Shown: positions 10,524 to 21,629, counted from the stretch's first letter. The stretch: 64,000 nt of DNA from Lactuca virosa (GCA_928212115.1 CAKMRJ010005745.1:79209362-79273361), one strand, 5' to 3'. The notes: a model not told the origin generated them from the sequence alone. Numbers and translations: made by a program.

Positions 10524-10776
10524 TGTAATGACCCAAATATTCAAAAGAAAATTTTCATTTTTAATTAATCAAACCATATTCATAAACCATGAAATCGCAA
10601 AACAATTGTTTTCAAATCCACATTCATTACAACTTTATTTAAAAACATCAGAGTGTCCCATAAAATGTCGGTGAGAGAGTGCACGCCACGCCATCAAGCA
10701 TTTCCCTTGCCCTTGGGCTCAGAGGTACCTGAAACAAATCCACAAACTGTAAGTTAATGCTTAGTGAGTCCCCCAG
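10524..10776 (-). mobile_element. Distal part of the outer element's 3' LTR
   Basis: It matches 27145-27395 of the partner LTR almost base for base, for example ttttcaaatccacattcatt and the end cttagtgagtccccCAG. It stops exactly at CCCAG (10772-10776), where the inner gypsy element entered. The LTR continues at 19788. Confidence 0.92.
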
Positions 10777-12184
10777 TGTGACATCCCCTAATTTTTGGGC
10801 CAGAAAAGACCGATTTAATTTATGCTTTTTAAAATAAAATCAGAGAATCTTTTTAAAAGATGTTGCGGAATTTGTTCCCAAAACAAAATACAATAAAAGT
10901 TTGTCAAAACCTTTCTTTAAGAAATATATAATTTCCTTTTTATATTAAAACCTCGGGATGTCATGTTCCGATACAGATCAAAAGCATAACCAAGACATTA
11001 TAAACCTTACAACAGTTATTTATAACTACTGGCCTATAATCCATAAATCACTCATCATCATCATCCGACTAGGCTCGGGGTCCACTACCAGTAATCATAA
11101 AAAGCTGAGTGGGTCAGGCTTGGAAGCCTGGTGAACATATATGGTTTTCAACCCACAATACATAAATTTATTATGCTTAAACATCAATCAATCAACCAAA
11201 TTACCCTAACCCCATTATCTTATTAATTTCTTAAGGGTTTAACCTAAGAATCAACTATCACTCCTTCCTAAGGATTCATCCTAAGGAATAGGCACGAAGT
11301 CACATCGTCACCAGGGTTTATACAACAGGCACTAAGTCCAAAGTTGCCAAGGTTTATTCAACATATGCTAAGTTCATAACTCTCATTTATCGACAGTATT
11401 ATTTACAGGTATTCCCCCATGCAATACATGTCAATGGGTTTTTAGAGTACATCAAATGAACATATAGTTCATTACACCTACAGGTTGCGGGCCTGCTAGT
11501 GTTCCACAGACTGTCTAGAATAGTCCTTGGTTGTCATCCATACTCTGCTGAATGACGGGGGTCAACATTTTGGGTAAGTGATTCTCTCAAATTTCACCAC
11601 TCACCCTCAACTAATGATCAATATTACTGATCATCTCCTTTATCCAACTCACCTTTCATCACACCCACTATTTCATCTACCCATGTTTTACCCAACATTT
11701 TTTTCATAGATAAAAATACATATACAGTTTAAATTATTTAAAAACCTGTATAAATCATTCCTTCAACACCCATCTCAAATAAACAAACAATATATATTCA
11801 CATAACACGTATTTTATGTAAAATACTTCATATCTATGTGTAAGGTGAAAATAACTACACACTCACATGATTTGATGATAATCGGGCAGCAATTCGTTTC
11901 CTAAAACGTTCGTTTCTAATAAAACCGGGAGTTTTATTGAGAAACCGGGCTCTACAAAAGTCGGGCTTCGAAACCGAAAAGATAAATTTTCCGGGCTTCA
12001 CGGCCACTTCATGGCGTATTCCGGGGCTTATAATTGATACCGGGGCTTCGGGGGATGATAATATGAAAGAAATATGGAGAAAGGGGCTAAAAATGACAAG
12101 TTTTCAAAATACCCCCGGGAGGTCTCGCACCCCCTATTTATAGGGGCCGAAGCTCCTGATCCAACCGCTGAGAAGAGGCCACGC

Positions 12185-12520
12185 GTCGCTGATCCGGAGC
12201 TCGCAGGGGATGGCTCGCACGAGGCTCGCACCTGCGAGGGCTTGCTGGCTTCTTGTGATTGGTCCGAAGCTTAGGTCTGAAGTCGGTTCCGGTGGTGGGG
12301 TCCGCAGGCGAGGGTGTGCAGGTGGCAGCACGTGCGAGGGCCTCGGTGGCGGTTGCTGATTGGACCGCGGACTCGCAGTCCATGTGCGAGGCTCGGAGTC
12401 GTGGCGTGCGAGGTTCGGATTGGGCCTCCCTTCGGTCAAATCAGAATCTGACACGTCGCTTCGCATGACTCACCATTTCGGACACGTGGCACATGCGAGG
12501 CGAGGGTGACGTGGCAACTC
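12185..12520. repeat. CpG-rich block of CTCGCA / TGCGAG words upstream of the TATA box
   Basis: The hexamers CTCGCA and TGCGAG recur at least ten times, for example gctcgcacgaggctcgcacctgcgag at 12210-12236, gcacgtgcgagg, actcgcagtccatgtgcgaggc and catgcgaggcgagg. They sit 40-380 bp upstream of the TATA box at 12134-12143. The same block is at 18640-18970 in the other LTR. The contrast with the AT-rich surroundings is strong. Confidence 0.8.
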
Positions 12521-12559
12521 GTGACTATGCGAATTTTCTCGGTTTTTGTGCAAAAACTT

Positions 12560-13070
12560 CTAAAATCCAAAACTTTCGCATACGAGCTCCGTTTTTGACG
12601 TTCTTTATATGCACGCGTAGGTAAAATTACGCTCTACAACTTCCGTTTAGACTTTGTCGGCTAATGTTGACCTTAATTTTTATATTATTATTTTTAACAG
12701 ACCGGGACAGGAAATCCGTTAAAAATTCATAACTTCTTCATCCGACGTCTGTTTTCATCAGACTTTTTACCGTTGTGCATCGTTTAGGTCGTGTCGGCTA
12801 AAAATCACTCGATCTAAAATTCGAGTTTTTAGCTATCTAGTGCTAAGCTGAAACTTCGAAAAATCATAACTTCCTCATACGAAGTCAGATTTGGGCGTTC
12901 TTTTTATCGAACTTCTCGGTTTAACGAACACTACGAGTTTCGTTTAGATCACAAAGGCTAAAAAGTAGTTTATCGAAAACTCACTTTTTACGACATTCAG
13001 CACCGAGCCGGTTTTGTCGTGAAACTTCGACAGGTCAGAACTTCTTCGTTTTAACTCGGATTTCAGCATT
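12560..13070. repeat. Degenerate array around CATAACTTC-TCATACGA
   Basis: Four related segments start near 12567, 12729, 12866 and 13036, spaced about 140-170 bp. Each has a form of [AC]ATAACTTC-NTCATACGA followed by a GTTTTN(A/G)CGTTCTTTATAT-like tail. The same array is at about 19015-19560 in the other LTR. The same words, on the opposite reading, recur in the LTR at 58841-60819. Confidence 0.65.
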
Positions 13071-13312
13071 CTTTATATATCCGTAATCCTTGTCACGACC
13101 ACTACAACTCTCTTAATAGATCTCGGCTTTATCTAAAATTTAATTTTTGACGCTCATTTCTTATTTAATTAACTTCTAGTAATTAAGCATAAAACACATA
13201 AAACACATAGAATTCACATAATTCCTTTTTCATTTCTTCAAAATGAGTTACAAAGGTTAACCTAGACTATCACCTTAATATTAATGCCTAGGCTAGAAAC
13301 ACGAGTGTTACA

Positions 13313-13327
13313 ATTCTCTCCCCCTTA
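13313..13327 (-). other. Polypurine tract of the inner gypsy element
   Basis: On the minus strand the sequence just before the 3' LTR is AAGGGGGAGAGAAT, a standard plus-strand primer for Ty3/gypsy reverse transcription. It directly follows the end of the integrase frame by about 20 bases. Confidence 0.85.
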
Positions 13328-13347
13328 GGATGATTCCGTCCCCGGAA

Positions 13348-14979
13348 TCACACATCACCAAACAACTGCGGGTAGCGACTCATCATGTCACTCTCCGTTT
13401 CCCAGGTGAGATTTGGTCTATTCGTATGTTTCCAGCGCACAAGCACTAAATCAACCATCTTGCGTCGCAACTTCATAGTTTTACGGTCAACTATTGCCTT
13501 AGGTTCTTCAATCAACCTTTTGTTTTCATCCACCTTTAACTCAGAAATCGGAATTATGTCGGGCACATCTCCCGTGAACTTCCTCAAATAACACACATGA
13601 AATGTGTTATGAATACCCTCCAGTTCTTCCGGTAATTCTAGCTTGTAAGCTTGATTCCCGATCCTCTGAAGAACTTTAAATGGTCCAATAAACCTTGGAC
13701 TCAACTTTCCCCTTTTACCAAATCTTATAAGTCCCTTCCACGGCGAGACTTTAAGTAAAACCGAATCTCCAACTTTGAAGGATATCGGTTGTCTTTTCTT
13801 GTCAGCATAGCTCTTTTGTCGATCTTGAGCAGCTAACATCCTCTCCCTTATCACTTTCAACTTTTCAGCAGTTTGATGGACTATTTCAGGTCCCATAAAC
13901 TTCTTTTCCCCAGCTTCCAGCCAATATGATGGCGTTCGACACTTTTCCCCATACAAAGCGTGATAAGGTGCCACCTTAATGCTTGAGTGGAAACTATTAT
14001 TATAGGAAAATTCTACTAGAGGTAAGTGTTCATCCCAGCTACCTTGGAATTCTAGGGTACATGCTCTCAGCATATCCTCCAATGTTTGAATCGTTCGTTC
14101 GCTCTGACCATCGGTTTGTGGATGGTAAGCTGTACTCAAACACAACTTGGTACCCAATTCCTCTTGTAGACTCCTACAAAACCTTGAGGTAAAACGGCTG
14201 TCACGATCAGATACAATCGTTAACGGATCACCGTGTAGCCTCACAATTTCCTTCACATAAGAATTCGCAAGTTTATCCATAGACCATTTCTCGTTAGCGG
14301 CTATGAAATGCGCACTCTTAGTGAAGCGATCAACGACCACCCAAATCATGTCGTGACCGTTCCTTGTTCTGGGCAGTTTAGTCACAAAATCCATGGTAAT
14401 GTCCTCCCATTTACCCATGGGTACTGTTAAAGGTTCTAAACTCCCATACGGTTTCTGATGTTGTGCCTTAACCCTAGCACAAGTTACACACTCAGCCACA
14501 TACTTAGCAACATCGAGCTTCATCGTCGGCCACCAGTAATAGGGTTTTAGGTCCCTATACATTTTCGTACTGTCGGGATGAATCGAGTGCATGGTTTTGT
14601 GAGCTTCTTCCATCAGAAGACCTCTTACTCCTCCCGTCTTAGGTACCCAAATCCTATCTTTGAATACCTTCAATCCTTGACCGTTTGTATCAAACACCAA
14701 CGTTTTACCCAAACGTTCCTCCTTTCGGTCATTTCTTTCTAAAGCTTCCTCTTGAGCTTTCACAATTGTCAAGACAACTTCAATTCTCAACGCTCTTGGC
14801 CTTTTCTTTTCAAGATTTACCTTCCGACTGAGAGCATTAACAACAACATTTGCTTTACCAGGGTGGTAAAGTATCTCACAGTCGTAGTCCTTGAGTAACT
14901 CTAGCCAGCGCCGTTGCCTCATGTTCAATTCCTTCTCCATACCTTTAAGGCGAATACTACCGCTGCCAACTCCAGACAA
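13348..14979 (-). CDS. Integrase with C-terminal chromodomain-like tail (inner gypsy)
   Basis: The frame is open for 543 residues. The first 15-20 residues are out of register with RNase H. Residues about 19-52 are the RNase H end (MRQRRWLELLKDYDCEIL..ALSRK). The HHCC zinc motif is HSIHPDS..CVTCARVK (about 130-170). The catalytic triad is visible as D in MDFVTKLP (about 195), D in VSDRDSRF (about 256) and E in QSERTIQTLEDM (about 291). The GPF/Y region (RFIGPFKVLQRIGNQAYKLELP) follows near 415. The C-terminus (about 475-543: EEPKAIVDRKTMKL..VRWKH..LTWETESDM..YPQLF) has the chromodomain-like fold of chromoviruses. In life it would integrate the element's cDNA. It is part of a broken polyprotein, so the start codon is not meaningful. 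Confidence 0.9.
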   Translation of the reverse strand: MSGVGSGSIRLKGMEKELNMRQRRWLELLKDYDCEILYHPGKANVVVNALSRKVNLEKKRPRALRIEVVLTIVKAQEEALERNDRKEERLGKTLVFDTNGQGLKVFKDRIWVPKTGGVRGLLMEEAHKTMHSIHPDSTKMYRDLKPYYWWPTMKLDVAKYVAECVTCARVKAQHQKPYGSLEPLTVPMGKWEDITMDFVTKLPRTRNGHDMIWVVVDRFTKSAHFIAANEKWSMDKLANSYVKEIVRLHGDPLTIVSDRDSRFTSRFCRSLQEELGTKLCLSTAYHPQTDGQSERTIQTLEDMLRACTLEFQGSWDEHLPLVEFSYNNSFHSSIKVAPYHALYGEKCRTPSYWLEAGEKKFMGPEIVHQTAEKLKVIRERMLAAQDRQKSYADKKRQPISFKVGDSVLLKVSPWKGLIRFGKRGKLSPRFIGPFKVLQRIGNQAYKLELPEELEGIHNTFHVCYLRKFTGDVPDIIPISELKVDENKRLIEEPKAIVDRKTMKLRRKMVDLVLVRWKHTNRPNLTWETESDMMSRYPQLFGDV

Positions 14980-15143
14980 TGAGTGGGGTAGTTCCTTTCA
15001 TGCTCCTTCAATTGCCTCGATGCATTCACTATCACTTTATCCCTTTGGGTCAGAACACATCCTAACCCAACTCCAGAGGCATTACTATAAAATGTAAAGT
15101 CATCAACTCCTTCAGGTAACGAAAGAATCGGTGCTTCACACAA
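14925..15143 (-). pseudogene. RNase H fragment of the inner gypsy element
   Basis: The peptide CEAPILSLPEGVDDF..NASGVGLGCVLTQRDKVI..SRQLKEHERNYPTHCLELAAVVFALKVWRR is the N-terminal part of gypsy RNase H. The first catalytic aspartate (usual CDAS) is changed to N here (SNAS). The usual YTDHKSLKY segment is absent: the frame passes from KVWRR directly towards the MRQRRWLELL segment in another frame. A deletion has removed about 30 residues. Confidence 0.85.
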
Positions 15144-16241
15144 CTTCTTCTTTGACTTCTCAAAGCTTCCTATGCTTCTTATTCCAAGTATAGATAGCTC
15201 CTTTGTGGGTCAAAGTTGTCAATGGAGTCGCGATCGAAGAAAAGCCTTGGATAAATCAACGATAATATCCAACTAATCCTAAAAAGCTTCCGATGTCCAT
15301 AGGACTTTCAATCGTAACCTTCGAGTTACAAAATAAATCCTTATTGAGGACTCCTTCTTCTTCTTAGAATAAGTATTTTCCTTCGTTTATTGTAAAAGAC
15401 TGATGGGTCATGTTATAATGATCTCTCATTGTATACTGCACTACTTTGACTCAGATCTCCTAGGGACAATTTCGGAACAAACTATACCTTCCTTCATGTT
15501 CTAATGTGATACAATCACAGTTCAACATGCACCATTTCTAACTACCAACTTCTTTAACAATGAGTGCGATACTTCTATTGATCGCTTTGATCATCTTTCA
15601 CTTCAATCTTCTGGCTTAAGTCAACTACTACATCGAACTTGGTTCTCTGAATCACATAATAAACTCATCTTAGTCGGACTCGATTCGATATGACCTCTAA
15701 GGTCGGAATAACAATCATCTTCTTAGTCATTACCGAAACGATGGTAACGACAAACTAGAACAAGACGGAATCAAATAATAGCTCCTCGGTAACCTTGTGA
15801 CTTTTCCTGATCCAAGTGTGAGTCCTGTGCTTCCAGTAGTATAGATCTCTACTACTATTCACACCTACTCATACTCGTCCCAAGTACGGTCTCGCAGTCT
15901 CCAAGTCCTAAAATCACAAAACAATTTAACACATACGAATGTGTCCAATTAATCATAAAATTTTCCTAGACTCCACTAGGACTTCTTCCATGCGTATCTT
16001 CAATCATCAATTCTGCTTCAACTTGGTTGGTGATGGAAATTGCAGACGATTGGGACAACTTCAAAAATTACACCAACCATTCCATTCATCAGATGACAAA
16101 ACCAGGGTTTATATTATTTCCTTGAAACGATTACACAAAGGTTCAAGTTTACCCTATACTATGCCTCTAATAGGCTAAACCACTTGTTACTATTCACATT
16201 ACTACTTCGTAACTTGATCTTCGGGCATCAAGTCTTTACTT
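15144..16241 (-). pseudogene. Decayed RT/protease region of the inner gypsy element
   Basis: Minus-strand pieces such as IGSFLGLVGYYR (about 15265-15300) and a following ATPLT-like piece are recognisable RT remnants, but no frame longer than about 60 residues survives. The segment at about 15800-15930 (cctgtgcttccagtagta..tactactattcacacctact) resembles the leader of the outer element at 26560-26615 more than any pol sequence. That suggests a rearranged or recombined centre. Confidence 0.6.
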
Positions 16242-16829
16242 CTACTTCCTAGCATTATTAATTGCTTCGTCAAGGATATTCTGAAATTCCCTTGGCGTTG
16301 GCGGTGCACTTGGCCTTGTTACTTCATTGTTCCTCGGACAGTTCTTAGAAATATGGCCTTCTTCTTTACATATATAACACATCCCATTGAGAATCGTACA
16401 CTGATTGGCGTAATGCCCTATTTCTCCACACCTAAAGCACTGCACCTTCCCGTCACAATTCCCAGAGTGTTTATTTTTGCACTTCCCGAACCATTTTCCT
16501 TTATCTCTTCTTTTGCCAGACTTTGGGGATTTGTTGCTCTTGTTGGGCCTTGAAGACCCCTCAAATTTCCTCTTCTTGCCAACTTCAATCTTGTTGGCGG
16601 TCCTGTCATTGATCATTTCTTCAATAGATTTAGCAACCCTAATAGTTGCCTCAAGAACAGATGCCTGACGTACTGGCATAGTAAGTTCATCCTTACTTTG
16701 TTGAAGTAAACGTTTTGTTTCTTCCATCTGTTCATCCAACATCGTACACACCATTGCCTGTACCCCAGCCATCGTGATTGGCTCAGGCTGTGGATTATCG
16801 CTTCCGAACCCACTTTGAGTACTCTTCAT
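16242..16829 (-). CDS. Internally deleted Gag with two CCHC zinc knuckles (inner gypsy)
   Basis: This 195-residue frame joins a Gag N-terminus (about 1-50, ending EQMEETKRLLQQSKDEL) directly to the region before the nucleocapsid (LEATIRVAKSIEEMIN). The capsid core of a normal gypsy Gag (roughly 150-200 residues) is missing without loss of frame. Two CX2CX4HX4C knuckles follow: CFRCGEIGHYANQC (about 132-145) and CYICKEEGHISKNC (about 151-164). They would bind the element's RNA. The protein could not form a normal capsid lattice, but a truncated RNA-binding product is possible. Confidence 0.85.
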   Translation of the reverse strand: MKSTQSGFGSDNPQPEPITMAGVQAMVCTMLDEQMEETKRLLQQSKDELTMPVRQASVLEATIRVAKSIEEMINDRTANKIEVGKKRKFEGSSRPNKSNKSPKSGKRRDKGKWFGKCKNKHSGNCDGKVQCFRCGEIGHYANQCTILNGMCYICKEEGHISKNCPRNNEVTRPSAPPTPREFQNILDEAINNARK

Positions 16830-17208
16830 TTCGATCTATACACCAATCGTAGGTGAATATAGATCTTCATTTTCGTTAGACGTTAAGTCTTCGTTATTAC
16901 TCCGAAACATTTATATGTTAGTTCTAATATCGTAGTCATACGTTTAGAATCCTACACACATAAGGTTTCCAGATCCGGTCGGCAACAGACCATAGATCCG
17001 AACAAATAATAGCATAATTATAGCTATAACACAAAACATTTAGCACATAAAAGCATTTTAGGCATCCTTCCTAAAATAAACTAGTGCTCGTGTCAATTTA
17101 GGTGTACTACCTAAAATATAATAGACACACTCAACTCACAATCATCACTTAGCATTCTAAGTTTAAGTCTAGAAATCCTAGAAATTTCCTAGTTCGCTTA
17201 AACTAATG
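16830..17208 (-). other. Leader of the inner gypsy element
   Basis: This lies between the PBS and the Gag start on the minus strand. It has no reading frame. The sequence is AT-rich with repeated words of the type gctaaatgttttgtgttatag and ttaggtagtacacctaaa. Nothing else is visible. Confidence 0.7.
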
Positions 17209-17220
17209 CTCTGATACCAA
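17209..17220 (-). other. Primer-binding site of the inner gypsy element
   Basis: The minus strand reads TGGTATCAGAGC, a perfect complement of the initiator tRNA-Met 3' end, one base inside the LTR edge at 17222. It identifies the right-hand LTR as the 5' LTR. Confidence 0.92.
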
Positions 17221-17221
17221 C

Positions 17222-19782
17222 TATGACATCCCCTATTTTTTCGGTCAGAAAAGACCGATTTAATTTATGCTTTTTAAAATAAAATCAGAGAATCTTTTTA
17301 AAAGATGTTGCGGAATTTGTTCCCAAAACAAAATACGATAAAAGTTTGTCAAAACCTTTCTTTAAGAAATATATAATTTCCTTTTTATATTAAAACCTCG
17401 GGATGTCATGTTCCGATACAGATCAAAAGCATAAACAAGACATTATAAGCCTTACAACAATTATTTATAACTACTGACCTATAATCCATAAATCACTCAT
17501 CATCATCATCCGACTATGCTCGGGGTCCACTACCTGTAATTATAAAAAGCTGAGTGGGTCAGGCTTGGAAGCCTGGTGAGCATATAGGGTTTTCAACCCA
17601 CAATACATAAATTTATTATGCTTAAACATCAATCAATCAACCAAATTACCCCAACCCCATTATCTTATTAATTTCTTAAGGGTTTAACCTAAGAATCAAC
17701 TATCACTCCTTCCTAAGGATTCATCCTAAGGAATAGGCACGAAGTCACATCGTCACCAGGGTTTATACAACATGCACTAAGTCCATAGCTGCCAAGGTTT
17801 ATTCAACATATGCTAAGTTCATAACTCTCATTTATCGACAGTATTATTTATAGGTATTCCCCCCCATGCAATACATGTCAATGGGTTGTTAGAGTACATC
17901 AAATGAACATATAGTTCATTACACCTACAGGTTGCGGGCCTGCTAGTGTTCCACAGACTGTCTAGAATAGTCCATGGTTGTCATCCATACTCTGCTGAAT
18001 GAAGGGGGTCAACATTTTGGGTAAGTGATTCTCTCAAATTTCACCACTCACCCTCAACTAATGATAAATATTACTGATCATCTCCTTTATCCAACTCACC
18101 TTTCATCACACCCACTATTTCATCTACCCATGTTTTACCCAACATTTTTTTCATAGATAAAAATACGTATACATTTAAATTATTTAAAAACCTGTATAAA
18201 TCATTCCTTCAACACCCATCTCAAATAAACAAACAATATATATTCACATAACACGTATTTTATGTAAAATACTTCATATCTATGTGTAAGGTGAAAATAA
18301 CTACACACTCACATGATTTGATGATAATCGGGCAGCAATTCGTTTCCTAAAACGTTCGTTTCTAATAAAACCACGAGTTTTATTGAGAAACCGGGCTCTA
18401 CAAAAGTCGGGCTTCGAAACCGAAAAGATAAATTTTCCGGGCTTCACGGCCACTTCGTGGCGTATTCCGGGGCTTATAATTGATACCGGGGCTTCGGGGG
18501 ATGATAATATGAAAGAAATATGGAGAAAGGGGCTAAAAATGACAAGTTTTCAAAATACCCCCGGGAGGTCTCGCACCCCCCTATTTATAGGGGCCGAAGC
18601 TCCTGATCCAACCGCTGAGAAGAGGCCACGCGTCGCTGATCCGGAGCTCGCAGGGGATGGCTCGCACGAGGCTCACACCTGCGAGGGCTTGCTGGCTTCT
18701 TGTGATTGGTCTGAAGCTTAGGTCCGAAGTCGGTTCTGGTGGTGGGGTCCGCAGGCGAGGATGTGCAGGTGGCAGCACGTGCGAGGGCCTCGGTGGCGGT
18801 TGCTGATTGGACCGCGGACTCGCAGTCCATGTGCGAGGCTCGGAGTCGTGGCGTGCGAGGTTCGGATTGGGCCTCCCTTCGGTCAAATCAGAATCTGACA
18901 CGTCGCTTCGCATGACTCACCATTTTGGACACGTGGCACATGCGAGGCGAGGGTGACGTGGCAACTCGTGACTATGCGAATTTTCTCGGTTTTTGTGCAA
19001 AAACTTCTAAAATCCATAACTTTCGCATACGAGCTCCGTTTTTGACGTTCTTTATATGCACGCGTAGGTAAAATTACGCTCTACAACTTCCGTTTAAACT
19101 TTGTCGGCTAATGTTGACTTTAATTTTTATATTATTATTTTTAACAGACCGGGACAGGAAATCCGTTAAAAATTCATAACTTCTTCATCCGATGTCCGTT
19201 TTCGTCAGACTTTTTACCGTTGTGCTACTATTTACGAGACCTTCGATTCTCGTTTAGGTCGTGTCGGCTAAAAATCACTCGATCTAAAATTCGAGTTTTT
19301 AGCTATCTACTGCTAAGCTGAAACTTTGAAAAATCATAACTTCCTCATACGAAGTCAGATTTGGGCGTTCTTTTGATCGAACTTCTCGGTTTAACGAACA
19401 CTACGAGTTTCGTTTAGATCACAAAGGCTAAAAAGTAGTTTATCGAAAACTCACTTTTTACGACATTCAGCACCGAGCCGGTTTTGTCGTGAAACTTCGA
19501 CAGGTCATAACTTCTTCGTTATAACTCGGATTTCGACATTCTTTATATATCCGTAATCCTTGTCACGACCACTACAACTCTCTTAATAGATCTCGGCTTT
19601 ATCTAAAATTTAATTTTTGACGCTCATTTCTTATTTAATTAACTCCTAGTAATTAAGCATAAAACACATAAAACACATAGAATTCACATAATTCCTTTTT
19701 CATTTCTTCAAAATGAGTTATAAAGGTTAACGTAGACTATCACCTTAATATTAATGCCTAGGCTAGAAACACGAGTGTTACA
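17222..19782 (-). mobile_element. 5' LTR of the inner gypsy element
   Basis: It is the partner of 10777-13312. The inner edge reads TATGACATCC where the other LTR has TGTGACATCC (one substitution). The TATA box CTATAAATAG (minus strand) is at 18581-18590. The CTCGCA/TGCGAG block lies at about 18640-18970. The outer edge ends GAGTGTTACA at 19782, followed by the target duplicate CCCAG. Confidence 0.92.
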
Positions 19783-19787
19783 CCCAG

Positions 19788-21612
19788 AGCATACCCCACA
19801 CACAATCCACATAACACATACCATCTTAGCTATCAAGCTACACATATCACATAAGCCATGCATACTAATATATAAGGATGCCGTGGGCTCCCCCCAGGGT
19901 CTTATACCTTCATGCCATGGGCTCCCCCATGGTATTTACCTAGGAATGCCATGGGCTCCCTCACATGGTCTGACATCCAACTGCCACGGGCTCCCCCGGG
20001 GTCTTCCATGCAATAACATACATAATCATTTATCATATCATATATTACAGAAGTATCTATCATACTACATAACACATACATAAACATATAAGGATGTCGT
20101 GGGCTCCCCCAAAGTCTTATACCATCATGCCATAGGCTCCCCAACATGGTCGTTACCTAGGAATGCCATGAGCTCCCCCACATGGTCTTATATCCAACTG
20201 CCATGGGCTCCCCCCGGGGTCTTCCATGCAAATATCACATAACCACTAGCATACCACTTAGCATAAAGCTAAATATCATACCATATATCTCTACTACAAC
20301 TAGTGTACTACATATCATAAAATGGGCCGGCCTTGGTGCCTTAGACCTATTGGTATGGTGAGAAGACTCACCTCTGTCTGAAGAATCCGGAAGCTGCTCT
20401 CCTAACAGTCTGTAACCACCCGTGCTGAATAATAATAACATTACTCAAGGTTAGGACTGAACACAATCCAATTAAAGGGTCCAAGCTCCAAATCCTCTCT
20501 CAATAGACCAAAAGTCTTTCTTTTCTATTGGGCCCAAAGTCCATGTCTAATTATCATTAATGGGCCTCTTGGCCCAATAAGGCCCAAAGTCCATATCTAA
20601 TTATCATTAATGGGCCTCTTGGCCCAATAAGGCCCTTCCATAACATCAATGACCCAAAACAGATAAAATAGCCCAATATTCCCAAAATGCAACAAAGTCC
20701 AATAACCAAATGAGGCCCAACAGCTCAAGGCCCAAAACAAATCCAAGCCCATCTGTGGTGCCCATATCTAATTATCATTACGTGAAATGTACGCTAGGTT
20801 ACGCCCAACGTACTAACAGATTAAGCACTTTCTCCATTAAGTGCTTAATACTCGGTTCCCTTACGTCCAAAAGTCAGATCTAAGATTATTAAGATGACCT
20901 AGGGCATAAAGTTGGCAACTTTATGCCTTTGCATGTCTCATATGTTCCCAACACCGCCATTAATACCTTTTTAAGGTTCTTAACCCATGCATGAGGTCAA
21001 AACACCCACCAAGACTCCATTTTTATGTTGCAAACGGACCAAAGAACCTCAGATCTGTCATTTTCATCCTCTGGAGTTGCCCAACTCAGAAGAGGAGATC
21101 CAAAATCAACAAAGGGGACAAAACTAGAAAACCCTAGCTAGATCTAGAGATTAAGATGGAAAAGTCCAAGCTTTACACCTCCAGAAGCTCCTCAAGGTCG
21201 ACTATATGTAGATTCTTGAAGCCAAATGACACTCCAAGCTTCCTTGACAACTTCTCCTTCTTGAATGAACACTATAAGGACCACAAATGCACTCTTAAGG
21301 CTCAAAATGCACTCACAAATGGTATTAGGGTTTTCAGAGACGTTTGAAGGTGAAGGAGGCTGTTTAGGGTGAGGCTCAAATGAGTTAAGGGTGTTTATAT
21401 AGGTCTCAAGTCCGGAACTTAGGGTTTAGACATCCGGCACGTACGCCCATCGTACTCCTGGTACGCCCAGCGTACGTGCTGCCCCTCCGCGATTCTCCTT
21501 GCCAAGTACGCTAAGCGTACTCATAAGTACTCCCAGCATACTTAAGGGCTTCTTATGTTATATTTGAAATACTTCAAGGGCTACAAGGTCATACCTGATT
21601 TGGACTGTTACA
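19788..21612 (-). mobile_element. Proximal part of the outer element's 3' LTR
   Basis: It continues the LTR interrupted at 10776, and the two parts sum to 2078 bp, the length of the partner LTR at 27145-29222. It contains the ccatgggctcccccatgg minisatellite (19875-20230), the palindromes GTACGCNNNGCGTAC at 21441-21520, and ends ACTGTTACA at 21612. Compared with the partner it lacks the palindrome cluster at 28337-28402 and has other text instead (ggtgcccatatctaattatc, 20757-20776). Confidence 0.92.
19875..20230 (-). repeat. GGGCTCCCC minisatellite in the outer LTR
   Basis: About nine degenerate units, each containing NTGCCATGGGCTCCCCCATGGTCT or a variant and spaced 36-45 bp with one longer gap. 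Many units are themselves near-palindromic (CCATGGGCTCCCCCATGG). The partner array is at 27485-27805 and has fewer units, so copy number has changed since insertion. Confidence 0.85.
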
Positions 21613-21626
21613 ACTCTCCCCCACTT
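21613..21626 (-). other. Polypurine tract of the outer gypsy element
   Basis: The minus strand reads AAGTGGGGGAGAGT immediately before the LTR start TGTAACAG, the usual plus-strand primer position. Confidence 0.85.
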
Positions 21627-21629
21627 GAA

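Larger units (their letters stand above)
10777..13312 (-). mobile_element. 3' LTR of the inner gypsy element
   Basis: It is near-identical to 17222-19782. Differences include a block of about 28 bp after ttgtgc (missing here near 12777, present at about 19224-19251) and scattered substitutions. A TATA box (CTATAAATAG on the minus strand) lies at 12134-12143, giving an unusually long U3 of about 1.2 kb. Upstream of the TATA box there is a GC-rich block (12185-12520), and further upstream a degenerate array around 12560-13070. Confidence 0.92.
10777..19782 (-). mobile_element. Inner Ty3/gypsy element, minus strand, nested in the outer LTR
   Basis: Two LTRs of about 2.55 kb (10777-13312 and 17222-19782) flank a short 3.9-kb internal region. 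CCCAG occurs at 10772-10776 and 19783-19787, and splicing the two flanks recreates the uninterrupted LTR text seen at 27385-27420. The ends read TGTAACACTC and GGATGTCACA on the minus strand. The PBS is at 17209-17220. Gag is internally deleted, most of RT and the centre of RNase H are missing or decayed, but integrase is open from end to end. The element looks non-autonomous. Confidence 0.93.

Noticed and set aside
12134..12468. Overlapping open frames of 66-110 codons on both strands, repeated at 18581-18913
   Set aside because: They fall in the CpG-rich U3 block of the inner gypsy LTR and are present in both LTRs. High GC makes stops rare; no protein signature is visible.
19754..20441. Short frames reading repeated HGLPHG / GSPRG-type peptides (also at 27385-28016)
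   Set aside because: These are translations of the GGGCTCCCC minisatellite in the outer element's LTRs, not genes.
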